The notes: generated from the sequence alone by a model not told the origin. A stretch of 64,000 nt of DNA from Blastomyces gilchristii SLH14081 (GCF_000003855.2 NW_003101673.1:568734-632733); one strand, 5' to 3'. Shown: positions 35,704 to 49,696, numbered from the stretch's first letter. Translations and numbers: made by a program.

Positions 35704-38700
35704 TTAGTCTCTCTCTTCTCTGATCATGCACAGTTCTTATCAGTCAAGAGCCGCAGTCTCAGATAATACAGAACTCAGAGTTTAGATTGAGTGATTATAG
35801 CTGACTCATTTTACAAGATATTATCAGCTACAGCTGCAGAGTCTCTTATTAAGAATATCTTCAATCTCTCATTTAAGTTCATTATCTTCTTCTATGATCT
35901 CTGGCAGCTGTTAGTCAGAAATCAGTTGAGAAGAGAACAGATCAGTGATGACACAGTGAAGCAAGCTCATGTAAAAGATATCATAAATCTCTGATAATAT
36001 GTTAAGACAGTAGTTATGACTATCTAGAACTTCTATCACTTTATACTTGATATGATAATAATTCAGTGTATAAGATGAATATGTGATCTGTATATTCTTG
36101 AGATTCAATCACATCAAGTCTTCTATCTTATATTGCTTAGTAAGATCTCAGTGAATATTGATTTAATTCTCTTGATCTTGTTTTACAATTGTCATGAAGA
36201 TCTCTGCTCAGTCATAGATATCTCAGAGCTTTATTACTATACTATTAATGATCTGAATTGAACTGTAGAGATTCAGTGTGAAATGTGTGATTTCTAGAAG
36301 ATTCAATACTTTCATGTGATAATCATGTGTAAAGAAGAACAGACTTACATCTGTTGAGACAGCATCTCAGCTGTTGATAGCAATCTCTGCATGTAGAAGA
36401 AGATCATACTAATCATCTTATAAGTAATTGCAGAACTTATAAAGATAATTCTTTACAGTCTGAATTATTCATTCTGACATATTATCAGTCTCAGAGTGAT
36501 AGACAGTTGATAAACAGTGTATAATCTTGAAAACTTGATAGATTCTTGTTCAAAGAATACTCATGAATTGACAGTTCTAATCTGATACTATAGATCTCAG
36601 TAATTTATACATTTAATAAAACAGACTCTGTAGAAAAGCTTCAGTGACTTATTCAGTATTTATCTTATTACAAGGTTTCAATATTACATCTTTACTTAAT
36701 CAATTCATAATGATCAGAATATTCTTATAACTCTTACTCTCAGAGAGATTAATAGTGAAGTCAATTACTACATCTTATCAGATTCTATCAGAGATATTAA
36801 GTGATTTCAGTAGATCTTTTCTACAGTTCTTTCACTAGATGATGATAGAATAATAGTTGCAGTTTCAAATAAAATATCTGATGCTGTTTAATATCTCAGG
36901 CTAGTAGAACTCTTAAGAGATTATTCAGTATAATTATTCATAATCTGAGTGATCAGTTATATATAAATCATGCATCTCTTACATTATTCAGATGTGTAAG
37001 AGTTCAGAGTGAGAGACTTAATATTGTTTATGAAATCACAGAGTTTTATTATCATTAATTAAGTATTCTGAGATATTAGTTCTTATATATAGTTCTGAGA
37101 AGAATCAGAGTACTTCTTGATGTACTGCTTTAGTGAGTGCTTGAAGAAGTTCATCAGTTTGAGCTGTTATATATCATACTTTATTCAGTGTAGATTCAGG
37201 AGAAGTTGAGATATCAGTGTTAATATCAGTGTCAGTATCAGTGTCAGTGTCAGTGACAGTTTGAAGAGAGAGTGTTCTAATCAGAGAAGTATATATAGTG
37301 TCATGAGTTGTTTCATCTTGATCAACTAATATCTTCAGATCTAGAAGTCAGTGTTCTTAGTTTATTTAACAAGTGTCTGTTACATTGAAAGATATATCTT
37401 GCTCTTATTATGAGAGAGCATCTGTCATTAAGTTCTGACTGCTGAAATGATAGTGTATTATAAAATGAAAGTAGTTTAAGAACTCAGATCATTGTATCTA
37501 TCATTTAGTAAGTTTACAGATAGTTGTGAAGTACTTGAGATTCTTATAATCTGTGATTATCTCAAATTCAGAGACACTTCAGAGTTCAGAGTCTCATTCT
37601 TCTAGACAGTATACAATTGTAAGAAGTTTCTTATTATAGATCTCATAGTTACATTCAGCAGAACTCAGTTTCTTAAACATGAAGATGTATAATCATAAGA
37701 TATTTTTATTATCATATTGCAATATAGCTCTCTCTATAATATAGTCAGAGAAGTCAGCTTCAATAACTATTTTATAATTAAAATCAAATATCATTATCAG
37801 AGAGATGTTAATAAACATCTTCTTTATCTATATAAATACAGCTTCAGTATCTGCTAATCACTGAAATACTGAGTTCTTTCTGATAAGTTCTGTAAGTGAT
37901 CTCACAATATCTGAGAAGTTTCATATAAATCACTGATAGAAGATAGTAAATCTGATTAAGCTTCATATATCTTTCACAGTATATAGACCTTCTCATTCAA
38001 GAATGATGAAGACTTTCTCAGAATTCATTTAAATTCTCTTATCAGCTTCTATAATAAAACCTAGATATTTGATACTCTTGACTTTGAAGTTATACTTATC
38101 AATATCTATTGATAGTTCTGCTTCTTATAATTATTGTAATATTCTTTGCATGTGTTCTTGATATTCTTTTCTGAACTCATCAGTGAAGATGAGAATGTCA
38201 TTAAGATATACAGATACAAATTCATCAAGAAAATCTCAGAGTGCTCAGTTAATATACTTCTGAAATGTACTGAGAACATTGATCAGTTCAAAGAATGTAA
38301 CTATTCATTTAAAGAAATCATAATATATTCAGAATACTGTAAGCTATTCATCTTCTTCAGTAATATGAATTTTATAAAACATGATAATAATATCTAGTTT
38401 TGTAAATTATTGAGCTTGTCTGATGTGAGCTAGGATTTCATTGATAAGAGATAAAGAATAGCAGTTCTTCTTAATTAATCTGTTCAATTCTTGATAGTTC
38501 ACACAGAATTAAAGTTCTTTATCTGATTTCTTTGCAAAGAGAATGAAAGCTGCAGTAGAAGAGTTACTAATATGTATGAATTTCTTATTCAACAGATCAT
38601 TGAGTGTCTTTCAAAGAAGAAGAAGTTTATCTTAAGACATATTATAAAGAAGGTCTTATAATAACTCAGAGTTCTTATCATTCTTCTTTTCTAACTTAAT

Positions 38701-38734
38701 ACTGTGATCTACTTCTGAGTCTTATAAGAGAGGT

Positions 38735-39626
38735 TAGACTGACCGTTATTATTATTATTATTATTCTTCCATTATACTCATATGCAAGCGGAGCTTATGA
38801 TGAGTCCTTGCGTGATGTTAAATACAGGTCAAGTGTTGGTTATACAGGAGGAAATACAGGTGTTGAGACCACGCCAAGATAACAAGAACATAGGAAAATA
38901 CAAAGGAGTGACAATTAGATACATGCGATAATAACTTCCCAGCCCAGGAACATAGAGCGATTCATTGGAGCGATTTGTACACCTCTGTATTTATTAGGAA
39001 CCTGAGGTGCTTGAGTTCCGGATTTAATGTATCCCCTGCGGGTTTCGAACCCACGCGCCTTGGTTTCCCACGCCAAGGCGCTACCGGGTGGCCGCATTAA
39101 CCATTCGGCCACCGGGGCGTTAGACTGACCGTGTGACTGTGTCTGAAACCAGGACCAGAATTTTTGATAGTCTCATTATCAATTCAACTGATCTCATTAC
39201 ATGGTTCTAACATTAGATAGTAGTCTTATACTGTCTCAGTGAGACTTACTGTCTACTCTTGTTACATTTTTCAAATGAGATCATGATTTTCACTTCTCAA
39301 TTTAAATTATTTTCATTGCTTTAAATAACTTTAAATCTTATTTAAGTGTTATCAAAAAGTGTTACTTTTTAAAAAATTAAAAATAGTCTAAAAAAAACCT
39401 TAAAATGTCTAAAAATAGTAACTTTATGCTAAGAATGAGACTAAATGAGACTAAATGAGACCACTTTCTCATTTTTTTCAAGTCATGATTTTATTTTGAG
39501 ATTTGATATATAGTCACTTTGCATGTTTTTTTAATGACTAGTCCCAGCGGGATTCACACCAAGAAATGTATAAGACCAGATCAAATGAGATCAAACATGA
39601 AATTCATGATCCCGGCGGTCAGTCTA
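38735..39626 (+). mobile_element. MITE-4 (hAT-type), carrying a SINE
   Basis: Ends TAGACTGACCG and CGGTCAGTCTA, perfect 8-bp TSD AGAGAGGT (38727-38734 and 39627-39634) in G1-II. Without the SINE and one 14-bp SINE TSD it is 506 bp. Its right end (GATCCCGGCGGTCAGTCTA) is the least mutated of all copies. Confidence 0.95.
38747..39118 (-). mobile_element. tRNA-derived SINE (372 bp) with (AAT)n tail
   Basis: Minus strand. The 5' end is tRNA-like: GCCCCGG start, A box TGGCCGAATGG and B box GGTTCGAAACC (about 39,110-39,040), with a long hairpin between them like the variable arm of a Ser/Leu-type tRNA. The 3' end is ...GAGTATAATGGAAG(AAT)n. Flanked by a 14-bp TSD GTTAGACTGACCGT (38733-38746 and 39119-39132), placed in the left terminus of MITE-4. 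RNA polymerase III transcription is expected from the boxes. Base composition is normal, unlike the surrounding DNA. It is the innermost and youngest insertion. Confidence 0.9.
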
Positions 39627-41698
39627 AGAGAGGTATATTCATAATATTGTCTTGTCAGAAGATATCTAGATATTTGTGATATTATTAAAAGAGTTTTATA
39701 TGAGAATCTGTTATTGTAGTACAGAATAACTTCTCTAGAGCTTTCTTAATATCAGTCAGACTGATAGAATAGATTGTTACATAATTCTGCTATTAGTAAT
39801 CTTTTCAGTGACTTTCTTTTCAGAGTATTTTATAGATATTGACAGAGATCTGTGTCAGATCTATAGTCTTGTGAATATCATCTTCATGAACTCTATTATT
39901 GTTAGAGAATATTAAGCTTCTGTTTTGAGTATTCAATAAGATGTCTTGTTCAGATAATCAGACAAGTTCTAATATAAGATTATAATCAAGATTATCAACT
40001 TCATATGCATAGGCATCTTCATATTGATGTTCTTCAACATCTATGTTCAACTTCATCATGTAACAGATACAAATGTCTTTTGAGCTATCAAATTCTGCAA
40101 GAAGTCAGAGTTTTAATAAGAAAATATACTGAAGGTTATAATATCTTACAACTGAAGATTTAATCATTATATAATAACATAGATCACTGTCTATCATGAC
40201 TTTCATATTATACATATTATTGATCACAGTAGACATAAGAATCATATTCATTGTTATTTTCTCTTTAAATTATTATCATCTGACCTCTTCAAGCTTCTGT
40301 TTATGAATTTGAATAGAAGCTAATCTTTTCTCTGTTTTATCAGAGTATTCTTATAGTTATCTTCTGAATCTTTCTTCAATGCAATGTGATTGATGCAGAC
40401 AGGCATTGATTCATTCTTTGAGTGAGAAGACATGTAGACTGATTAACAGTTGAAAGTAATATGTTCTGATCAGTTACAGTTGATATACACTTCTCATTGA
40501 TATTGCTCAGTGACTTCTTCAGAAGTGATCTCAGAAACTCAGAAGCCTGTTCAGACAGCAGAGACTCTTGCTTATGTATAGATATTTGAGTTCACTCAAT
40601 TCATAACATCTGCATTGTCATTCTTCAGTATGAGTGTATAAGTAACTGAAGTGTAACATCTTCTGTCACTGTTCTGTATACTCTTAAGCTTGGTAAGATG
40701 ATCATTCAATGTCTGAAGTTGTATGCAGAAATCTTCATAAGTCTGGTCTTTATCTACACTTATAAGAGTCTGTAAGAGTTTAAAAGTTAATATCTTTCTG
40801 AGTATACTAATCTTCATTCAGTTCTCTCAAGATTGATCATCTACTTCTAGAATCTTGGTGTCAAAGTCAGGAATGAATGTTATGAGAGAAGTGTTTCTCT
40901 GTCAGATACTCTGTAATTAATCTAATACTTTCTGTTGCATAGCAGTGTGTCAGAACAGAATATCAAGATATTTGATGATATTATCAGATATTTGTAACAC
41001 TGATTTACATGCTTTCATTCATGAATGAAACTTCTGTTTCACATAATATCTCAATCATTTATTGATATATTAATCTTAATTAGTTAGTAAACTGATGACA
41101 TCTTCATCTATACTTAGTTTCGTGAGCATTTTCAATCTTCATGATGAGTAGAGAGTGAGATCAGAAGTATTGAAATATGCAGAGACATCTAAGCATTTCT
41201 TCAGTATTTATATTATATTCATATTCAATTCTGTCAGTGTTGAAATTGTCTGTGCAGAGGTTTCTAGTCAAGATAATTATTGAATTTCCTCATATTAATG
41301 TTGTTGAGTTGCATGCATATTGACTATCTGTTACTGTTGTAATTTCAACATTGCTCAGAGTCACTGTGACACTGTATCTATACTCACATTTGAGAGTTCT
41401 CTCATATTATCAGTAGACATAGCTGTATCATTCATCAGATGTGTGTAATTATATGAATATCTCATACATCTGTGTCAGAACTCTCAGGTCTTTCACTGAT
41501 ATTCTCTTTGTAAGATCTTATTCTCTTCATAAGATCTTGTTGTGAGACCAGAGTGACTGATGAGCAAGCTTCTATCAGAGAACTCAGTGTTCACTTAACT
41601 GTTTAATTATTTCTCTATTTCTTACACATTGTTACATGTTTGAATATCTTCTTAATAAATAATCATTTCTAATAAGGAGATGATAAACATTTTTCAAG

Positions 41699-41991
41699 TA
41701 TAAGAGACCTATACTGAATAGATCAGTATAATATTTATAGGTCTTATATAACAAAGTGAAAAATGTTAAAGAAGAAAAAGAAAGAGAAAGTGTAAGAATC
41801 AGTGATTGATGTGAATATTTATACATGTACACAGTGCATACACGGTGAAGCTTCAGGGCGGAAGAATAGAAATTTCATGAGTTTTTCAGCTGAGAATCAG
41901 CAATCAAGAATGACTGAGAATCAGAGCGTTCAGTGAAATCTATGAAGTGTAAAGAAATAGTCTATATGATAATCAGGCGCAGCCCGTCACA
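41699..41991 (-). repeat. 5' LTR of G1-II (293 bp)
   Basis: Plus strand TATAAGAGACC...GGCGCAGCCCGTCACA. The outer (right) end keeps GGCGCAGCCCG; the inner end is mutated. Confidence 0.9.
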
Positions 41992-42047
41992 AGAAGTGAA
42001 TTATAAAGAATGATGAGAAGAATAAGAAAGAGAAGAAAGATAATAAG

Positions 42048-42439
42048 TAGAAAAAGTTTTTTTCTTTTATATTAATTAGTTATAAGTTTGTAACTGTTAG
42101 TTAATAATTGAAATTAATTTTGAGTTTTTAAAAATTATTGTACAAGTTGTAATCAATTATCAATATTAGAAATAATATATATATATATATTTAACTATCA
42201 TGATTTATAAATCACTATAATATATAAGTATTAATATTTTTTCAACATTAATATTTACAATATTAATATATTTTTAATGATATTATCTGATAATATAATT
42301 TGATAATACTCTCTTTTATAATATTAATATATTTCAAGAAATATGACAGAGATTAATCAAGATTATTTATTTACTTTTATACATCAATGATATTCAATCT
42401 GAGTTAGTATTAAAATTATAACTAAGCTAAGAAAGAAGA
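42048..42439 (+). other. hAT intergenic, extremely AT-rich
   Basis: Between the accessory ORF and the transposase. No gene seen; includes a TATATATATAT run at about 42,178. Confidence 0.5.
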
Positions 42440-44365
42440 TTATTTTCTCTTATATTAATTCTTCTTACACACATCAGTGATCAGTTATTGAAAATAAATT
42501 ATTATCTTTCTTAAATTATTATTATATCTTCTAAATTCACTTCTTTCACTTCTTTTACTTCTATTGAAGATTCATAAACTTTTCAAGAAATCACTGTGAA
42601 TTATAAAGTCTATATTATTTACAATTCAACACAGAATACTCTCTTTCAATTATAATAAATAATCACTTCATTCTTCACATCTGATTCCAGGTCATGAAAT
42701 TTATGAAAAACTCAATATAAACACTGAGATAAACTATGAAATAATTATTAATAGATTGTATTATAGATTACTGAAGAGTTATCTCTCTGCTATAATTACT
42801 ATAACTTTATTCAGAAACATTTATTATGAACTGATTATAACTCTAAAGAAATTTTCTGATATCTGAAGTCATCAGAATGCAGACAATAAAAGAAAAATAA
42901 TCAGAAAATTACTACTAAGCTGATAAGTTACTCTATTAAATAATGATTTTTAATAATACTAACTTTCTAATTTGAAGAAAATTATATGAAAATAATTATG
43001 TATCAGTACTCTGATTTCATAACTCTTATCTGATAACTTTCATGAATAATTACTTTATATATATATATCTCTGAATCTTTCTCTTTAATTAATTGAAAAG
43101 CCTGAATTTTAAATACTTCTTTAAATACTTAATTTAAATCATATTTCACATTGATTCTGTCTTCAGTTCAATCTCAAGATATACTACAAAGTTAATATAT
43201 AATATCTAGAATCAGAGTTGAAGAATCATTGAAGAGTGTCTCTTACATTTATAAGAGTTATATGTTATTATATTGATAAGAACTGAACTTATTAAGAGAT
43301 ATATATTAATTGAATTTAAATCATTGATTAGTAGTCATACTGAGAATTATATAATAGAGATATTAATAACTGTGATTAAAAATAACTATTAAGATATTAG
43401 TCTCAGTCTTCTTACAATTATAACTGATAATACTGTGAATAACTATACTATAATAAAGAGCTTAAAGCAAAAATTGACTTTATATTTCTGAAATAATAAA
43501 TAAGATTATATTTTCTGTATTACTTATATGATTCAACTTATAATATAAACACTGATAAAGAATCTTAATATTGAGATGAAGAATAATGAGATAACTGATT
43601 CTTGAAATGAGAATGAGATGAAAGTGATTACTCAAGTAACTTTTATATTCATTTTATAAAAGATAATATTTTTTAATAATACTTTTTAATATTGCTTTTT
43701 AATAATGCTTTTTAATAATGCTACTGTTAATTTTGAATAGATTGACTAATAATTTAAATATTACAGATTTAAAACATTGTTAATATAATTTATATCTTCT
43801 CTAAATAATAATAATAATTCTATAATATTTAATAAATAAATAAATCAGTCATATCACTGAATATAATACAGAATGTTAAAATATAGTGAAGTTTAATATA
43901 TAAGATAACTGTTCAGACTCTTTGATTATATCAGATAATTAATTATTGAGTATAACACTCTGATTGAAAAAAGATTCAGACATTGAAACTTTCTGATATG
44001 AAGTGAACTCAGTTAAAATATATAATTGATTTACTATTTCAGTTTTATAAGATAATGAAGACAGTCTTAATTACTTATATATTAATACTGCAGTCAGTCT
44101 GATAAGTATATAACAGTTTATTTACTCATCTTAAGAAGTAGTTAAATCACTTAAAAAGAAATTCAGTCTGAGATAATACTATAGCACAGACTATTATTAC
44201 TGTAAGAAATAAACTGATATATTACTACAGTAAAACTGAATAATCTTTTACAGAGTACTATACTATAGCAGCTCTACTAGATCTCTTTTATTAAGTTAAT
44301 ATCTACACTTCTCAAGATTGAATACAGAAGAAATGAGACTTATATATTAAATTAATCTGAGACTA

Positions 44366-44671
44366 TGTAAGAAGCCTACGCTGAATAGATCGGTATAATA
44401 TATAGGTCTTATATAACAAAGAGAAAAATGTTAGAGAAGAAAAGAAAGAGAAAGTGTAGAAATCAGCAATCAGAGTGAATATTTATACATGTATATAGTA
44501 ATATATACAGTGAAGCTTCAGAGTGAAAGAATCTATATGCATTCATAATAACTGAGAATCAGTGATTGAGAATGACTGAGAATTGAAGTGTATGTATTTG
44601 AGAGTGAAGTGAAAGAATCTATGAAGTGAAGTGAAATAGTCTATATAATTGATCAGGTGCAGTCTGTCACA
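44366..44671 (-). repeat. 3' LTR of G1-III (306 bp)
   Basis: Plus strand TGTAAGAAGCCTACGC...GCAGTCTGTCACA. Outer, left end keeps CG (TACGCTGAATAGATCGG); inner end mutated. Confidence 0.92.
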
Positions 44672-47600
44672 TTAGTCTTCTTCTTTCAGAAGCAGTTCTC
44701 ATCAGTTAAGAACTGCTGTTTCAGATAACACAGAACTCAGAGTTCAGATCAGTTAATCATAGCTGACTTATTTCACAAGATATTATCAGCTGCAGTTACA
44801 GAGTCTCTTATCAAGAACATTCTCAATCTCTCACTCAAGCTTGTTATCTTCTTCTATAATGTCTGATGACTGTCAGTCAGAAGTCAGTTGAGAAGAAAAT
44901 GAATTGATAACAGTGTGATAAAGCAAGCTTGTGTGAAATACATTATGAATTTCTGATAATGTGTTAAAATAGTAGTTATGACTATCTAGAACTTCTATCA
45001 CTTTATATCTGATATGACAGTAATCTAGCATACAAGATGAACATGTGATTCATATATTCTTAAGATTCAATTATACCAGATCTTCTATCTTATATTGTTC
45101 AGTGAGATCTTGATAAACATTGATTTGATTCTCTTGATCTTGTTTCACAATTGTCATGAAGATCTCTGCTCAATCACAGGCATCTCAGAGCTTCATTACT
45201 ATATTATCAGTGATCTGAATTGAACTGTGAGAGTCTGATATGAACTATGTAATCTCTAGAAGATTTAACACCTTTATGTGATAATCATGTATAAGGAAGA
45301 ATGAGCGTATATCTGTTAAAACAGCATCTCATTCATTGATAGTGATCTCTGTATGTAGAAGCAGATCATGTCAATCATCTTGTAAGTAATTGCAGAACTT
45401 ACAGAGATAGTTCTTTACAGTCTGAATTATTCATTCTGATACATCATCAGTCTCAGAGTGATAGACAGTTAACAGATGATATATAATCTTAAGAACTTAA
45501 CAGATTCTTATTCAGAGAGTACTTATAAATTAACAGCTCTGATCTGATACTATTGATCTCAGTAATTCATATATCTGATAGAATGAACTCTGTAAGAAGA
45601 CTTCAGTGACTTATTCAGTATTCATCTTATTACAAGATTTCAATATTATATCTTTACTTAGTCAGTCAACAATGATCAGAATGTTTCTATAACTCTTACT
45701 CTCAGATAGACTAACAGTAAAGTCAATCACTATATCTTATCAGATTCTATCAGAAATATTGAGTAATTTCAGTAGATCTTTTCTACAGTTCTTTTATAAG
45801 ATAATAGAAGAACAGTGATTACAGTTTCAGACAAAGTATCTGATACTATTTAATATCTCAGATTAATAAAACTCTCAGAAGATTATTCTATACAGTTATT
45901 CACAGCCTGAATAATTAGTTATATATGAATTATGTATCTCTTGCATTATTCAGATGTGTAAGGATTCAGAGTGAGAGACTCAGTGTTATTTATGAAATTA
46001 TAAAGTATTATTATCATCAATTGAACATTCTGAGATGTCAGTTCTTACACATAATTCTGAGAGAAATCAGAATGCTTCTTGTTGTACTGCTTCAATGAGT
46101 GTTTAGAGAAGTTCATCAGTTTGAGCTGCTGTATATCATAGCTCATCTAATGAAGATTCAGAAGAAGTTAAGATATCAGTGATAGTTCTAATTGAAGAAG
46201 CATGTATAGTGCTGTGAGCTGTTTCATCTTGATTAACTAGTATCTTCAGATTCAAGAGCTGGTGCTCTCAGTTCATTCAGTGAGTATCTGTTATATCAGA
46301 TGACATATCTTGCTCTTATTATAAGAGAGCATCTGTCATTGAGTTCTGACTGTCAGAACAGTAGTGTATTATAAAATGAAAGTGACTTAAGAACTCAGAT
46401 TATTAAATCTGTCATTCAGTGATTTTACAGATAGTTATGAAGTATTTGAAGTTCTTATAATCTATGACTATCTCAAATTCAAAGATACTTCAGAGTTCAG
46501 AGTCTTATTCTTTTAAACAGTGTATAATTATAAGAAGTTTCTTATCATAGATCTCATAATTGCATTCAGCAGAACTCAGTTTCTTAGATATAAAGACATA
46601 TAATTGTAGAACATCTTCATTATTATATTATAATATCATTTCTTCTATTACATAGTCAGAGAAATCAGCTTCAACAACTATCTTATAATCAGAATTGAAT
46701 ATTATCAGTAGAGAGATATTAATGAACATCTTCTTTATCTGTGTAAATACAGCTTCAGTGTCTGCTGATTATTGAAATACTGAGTCTTTCTTAGTAAGTT
46801 CTGTAAGTGATTTTATAATATCTGAGAAGTTTTATATAAATCACTGATAGAAGTTAGCAAATCTGATAAAGCTTCATACATCTTTCACAGTGCATGAGAC
46901 CTCTCATTCAAGAATAGCAGAGATCTTCTCAGAATTTATTCAGATTCTCTTATCAGCTTCTATGATGAAATCTAAGTATTTAATACTCTTGACTTCAAAA
47001 TCACACTTATCAATATCAATTAATAGTCTCACTTCTCATAGTCATTGTAATACTCTTTGTATATACTCTTGATATTTCTTTCTGAATTCATCAGTGAAGA
47101 TGAGAATGTTATCTAGATAAGCAGGTACAAATTTATCAAGAAAGTCTCAGAGTACTCAGTTGATATACTTCTGAAATATACTGAGAGTATTGATCAGTTC
47201 AAAGAGTGTGACTACTCATTCAAAGAGATTATATTGTGTTTAGAATACTGTAAATCACTCATCTTCTTCAGTGATACAGATCTTATGAAACACAGTGATA
47301 ACATCTAACTTTGTAAATTATTAAGCTTATTTAATATAAGCTAGAGTTTTATTGATAAGAGATAAAGAATAACAGTCTTTCTTTATTAATCTGTTCAATT
47401 CTTGATAATTTACACAGAACTAAAGTTCTTCATCTGATTTCTTTGCAAAGAGAATAGAAGCTGTGACAGAAGAGTTACTAATATGTATAAATTCTTTATT
47501 CAACAGATTATTAAGTGTCTTTTAAAGAAGAAGAAGTTCATCTCAGAATATATTATAAAGAGAGTCTCATGACAGTTCAGAGTTCTTATCATTGTTTTTC

Positions 47601-49696
47601 TCTAACTTAATACTGTGATTCACTTCAGAATCTTATAAGAAGAGTATATTTATAATATTATTTTATTGAAAGACATCTAGATATTTATAATATTATTGAG
47701 AAAGTTTTGTATGAGAATCTGTTATTGTAATATAGAATAACTTTTCTAGAGTCTTTTTAATATTGATCAGACTGATGAAATAAATTAATATATAATTCTG
47801 CTATCAGTGAACTTATCAGTGACTCTGTCAGTGATTTTGATAATGACTTCTTTTTCAGAGTATTTTATAAGTGTTGACAGAGATCTGTATAAGATTCATA
47901 GTCTTGTGAATATTATCTTCATGAATTCTATTATTATTAGAGAATATCAAGCTTCTATTTTAAGTATTCAGTAAGATATCTTATTCAGATAGTCAGATAA
48001 GTTCTAATATAAGATTATAATTGAGATTATTAACTTTATATATATAAGCATCTTCATATTAATGTTCTCTCACATCTATGTTTAGTTTTACTATGTAATA
48101 AGTATAAACATCTTTCAGATCATTAAATTCTGTGAGAAGTCAGAGTTTTAATAAAGAAATATACTGAAGATTATAATATCTTATAACTGAAGATTTTATC
48201 ATTGTATAATAACATAGATCACTGTCTATCATAGCTTTCATATTATACATGTTATCAATTATAGTAGATACAAGAATTGTATTCATTGTTATTTTCTCTT
48301 TAAATTATTATTATCTGATCTCTTCAAGCTTCTGTTTATGAATTTGAACAGAAGCTAATCTTTTCTCTGTTTTATCAGAGTATTCTTATAGTTATCTTCT
48401 GAATCTTTCTCTAATGTAATATGATTGATATGAACAGACACTGATCTTTCTCTTAAGTGTGAAGATATATAGATTAATCAGTAGTTGAAAGTGATGTATT
48501 CTGATCAGTTACAGTTAATATATACTTCACATTGACATTGATCAGTGACTTCTTCAGAAGTGATTTCAGAAACTTAGAAGTCTGTTTAAACAGCAGAAAC
48601 TCTTGCTTATGTATAGACATTTGAATCTATTCAGTTTATAACATCTGCATCATTGCTGTTCTTCAGTGCAGGTGTATAAGTGACTGAGATATAACATCTT
48701 CTATCACTGTTCTGTATACTCTTGAGCTTGATAAGACAGTCATTCAATGTCTGAAGCTATGTGTAGAAGTCTTTATAAGTCTGATCTTTGTCTATACTTA
48801 TAAGAATTCATAAGAGTTTGAAAGTTAATATCTTCTTAAGCATGTTAATCTTTATTCAATTCTCTTAAGATTAATCATCTGCTTCTAGAATCTTAATGTT
48901 GAAGTCAGGAATAAATGTTATAAGAGAAGTATTTCTCTGTCAGATACTCTGTAATCAATTTAATACTTTCTGTTACATAGCAGTGTCTTGAAACAGAATA
49001 TCAAGATGTTTCATGATATTATCAGATATTCATAACACTGATTCATATACTTTTATTTATAAGTGAAATTTCTGTTTCATATAATTCTTCAATTATTCAT
49101 TGATATATCAATCTTGATTGATTAATAAACTGATGACATCTTTATTTACACTCAGTTTCACAAGCATTTTCATTCTTCATGATGAGTAGAGAGTGAGATC
49201 AGAAGTATTGAAATATACAGAAGTATCTAAGTATTCTTTCAGCACTTTTGTATTTAATTCTGTAAATGTTGAAATCACATGAGTAAATTATTAAATCTCT
49301 TTATATTGAAGTTATTGTGTTGCATGTATATCAGCTATTTATTATTATTATAATTCTAATATTACTCAGAGTCACTGTGATATTATATCTATACTTGCAT
49401 TTAAGAGTTTCATATTATCATTAGACATGATTATATCAATTGTTAAATATGTAATTATATAAATATCTCATATGTCTGAGTGTTAGAACTCTCAGATCTT
49501 TCACTGACATTCTCTTATAAAATCTTACTCTCTTTGTAAGATCTCATTGCAGGGCTAGAGTGACTGATGAGCAAGCTTCTATCTGAGAACTCAGTGTTCA
49601 CTTAACTATGTTTCTCTTTCTTACACATTGTTACACATTCAGATATCTCTTGATAAATAATCATTTTTAATAAGATAATGATGAATATTTTTCTAG
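44672..49696 (-). pseudogene. G1-III gag-pol
   Basis: Minus strand, same order as G1-I: gag about 49,250-48,400 (knuckle near 48,500), protease/linker about 48,250-47,650, RT about 47,600-46,900, RNase H about 46,750-46,500, integrase about 46,000-45,050, chromodomain about 44,860-44,690 ('EIENVLDKRLCN', 'TLSSVLSETAVLN'). The most heavily mutated of the three G1 copies: scarcely any stretch of 60 codons is open on the coding strand. Not functional. Confidence 0.75.

Larger units (their letters stand above)
35704..41698 (-). pseudogene. G1-II gag-pol, with MITE-4/SINE nested
   Basis: Minus-strand polyprotein of the G1 chromovirus, collinear with G1-I and G1-III. Going down in coordinate: gag about 41,300-40,400, including an open stretch 40,596-40,817 and a knuckle near 40,450; protease and linker about 40,250-39,650; RT about 38,640-37,950; RNase H about 37,800-37,500; integrase about 37,000-36,100; open stretch 35,911-36,108 (linker 'SEIYDIFYMSLLHCVITD'); chromodomain about 35,850-35,720. 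Stop codons throughout. MITE-4 (38735-39626) sits between protease and RT. Confidence 0.75.
34897..41991 (-). mobile_element. Gypsy G1-II: chromovirus copy inside the hAT
   Basis: Second copy of family G1, minus strand, with perfect TSD AGAAG (34892-34896 and 41992-41996). LTRs 34897-35703 (split by MITE-3) and 41699-41991. Without MITE-3, MITE-4 and the SINE its length is about 5.68 kb, close to G1-III (5,637 bp). Interrupts the accessory ORF of the hAT. Confidence 0.93.
34150..42047 (+). pseudogene. hAT accessory ORF: CxxC...CxxC finger and Lys-rich tail, split by G1-II
   Basis: Plus strand. Around 34,170-34,280 one frame reads 'TCEHCHRLKKEKKK' and 'DCKTCYNTLKRLCKK': two CxxC pairs (34,180-34,191 and 34,243-34,254), 20 residues apart, like a small zinc ribbon. 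After probable short introns (stop-rich stretches near 34,285 and 34,570) comes 'LTTEMESETADQEM' and then a Lys/Asn-rich end at 34,860-34,896. G1-II is inserted there (TSD AGAAG), and the same frame continues at 41,997-42,047 with more Lys, ending at a TAG. It precedes the transposase in the same element and strand. Function unknown; I recognise only the general finger pattern. Could instead be the N-terminus of the transposase. Confidence 0.5.

Noticed and set aside
38915..39112. 65-codon minus-strand frame and possible tRNA gene
   Set aside because: The A and B boxes are real, but the acceptor stem does not pair well and the tRNA-like part is the head of a 372-bp unit with an (AAT)n tail and 14-bp TSDs, so it is a SINE and not a tRNA gene.
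35034..39626. MITEs as Tc1/mariner-type elements with TA target sites
   Set aside because: The ends do contain TA, but four copies have clear 8-bp duplications outside TAGACTG...CAGTCTA, and the matching transposase is hAT.
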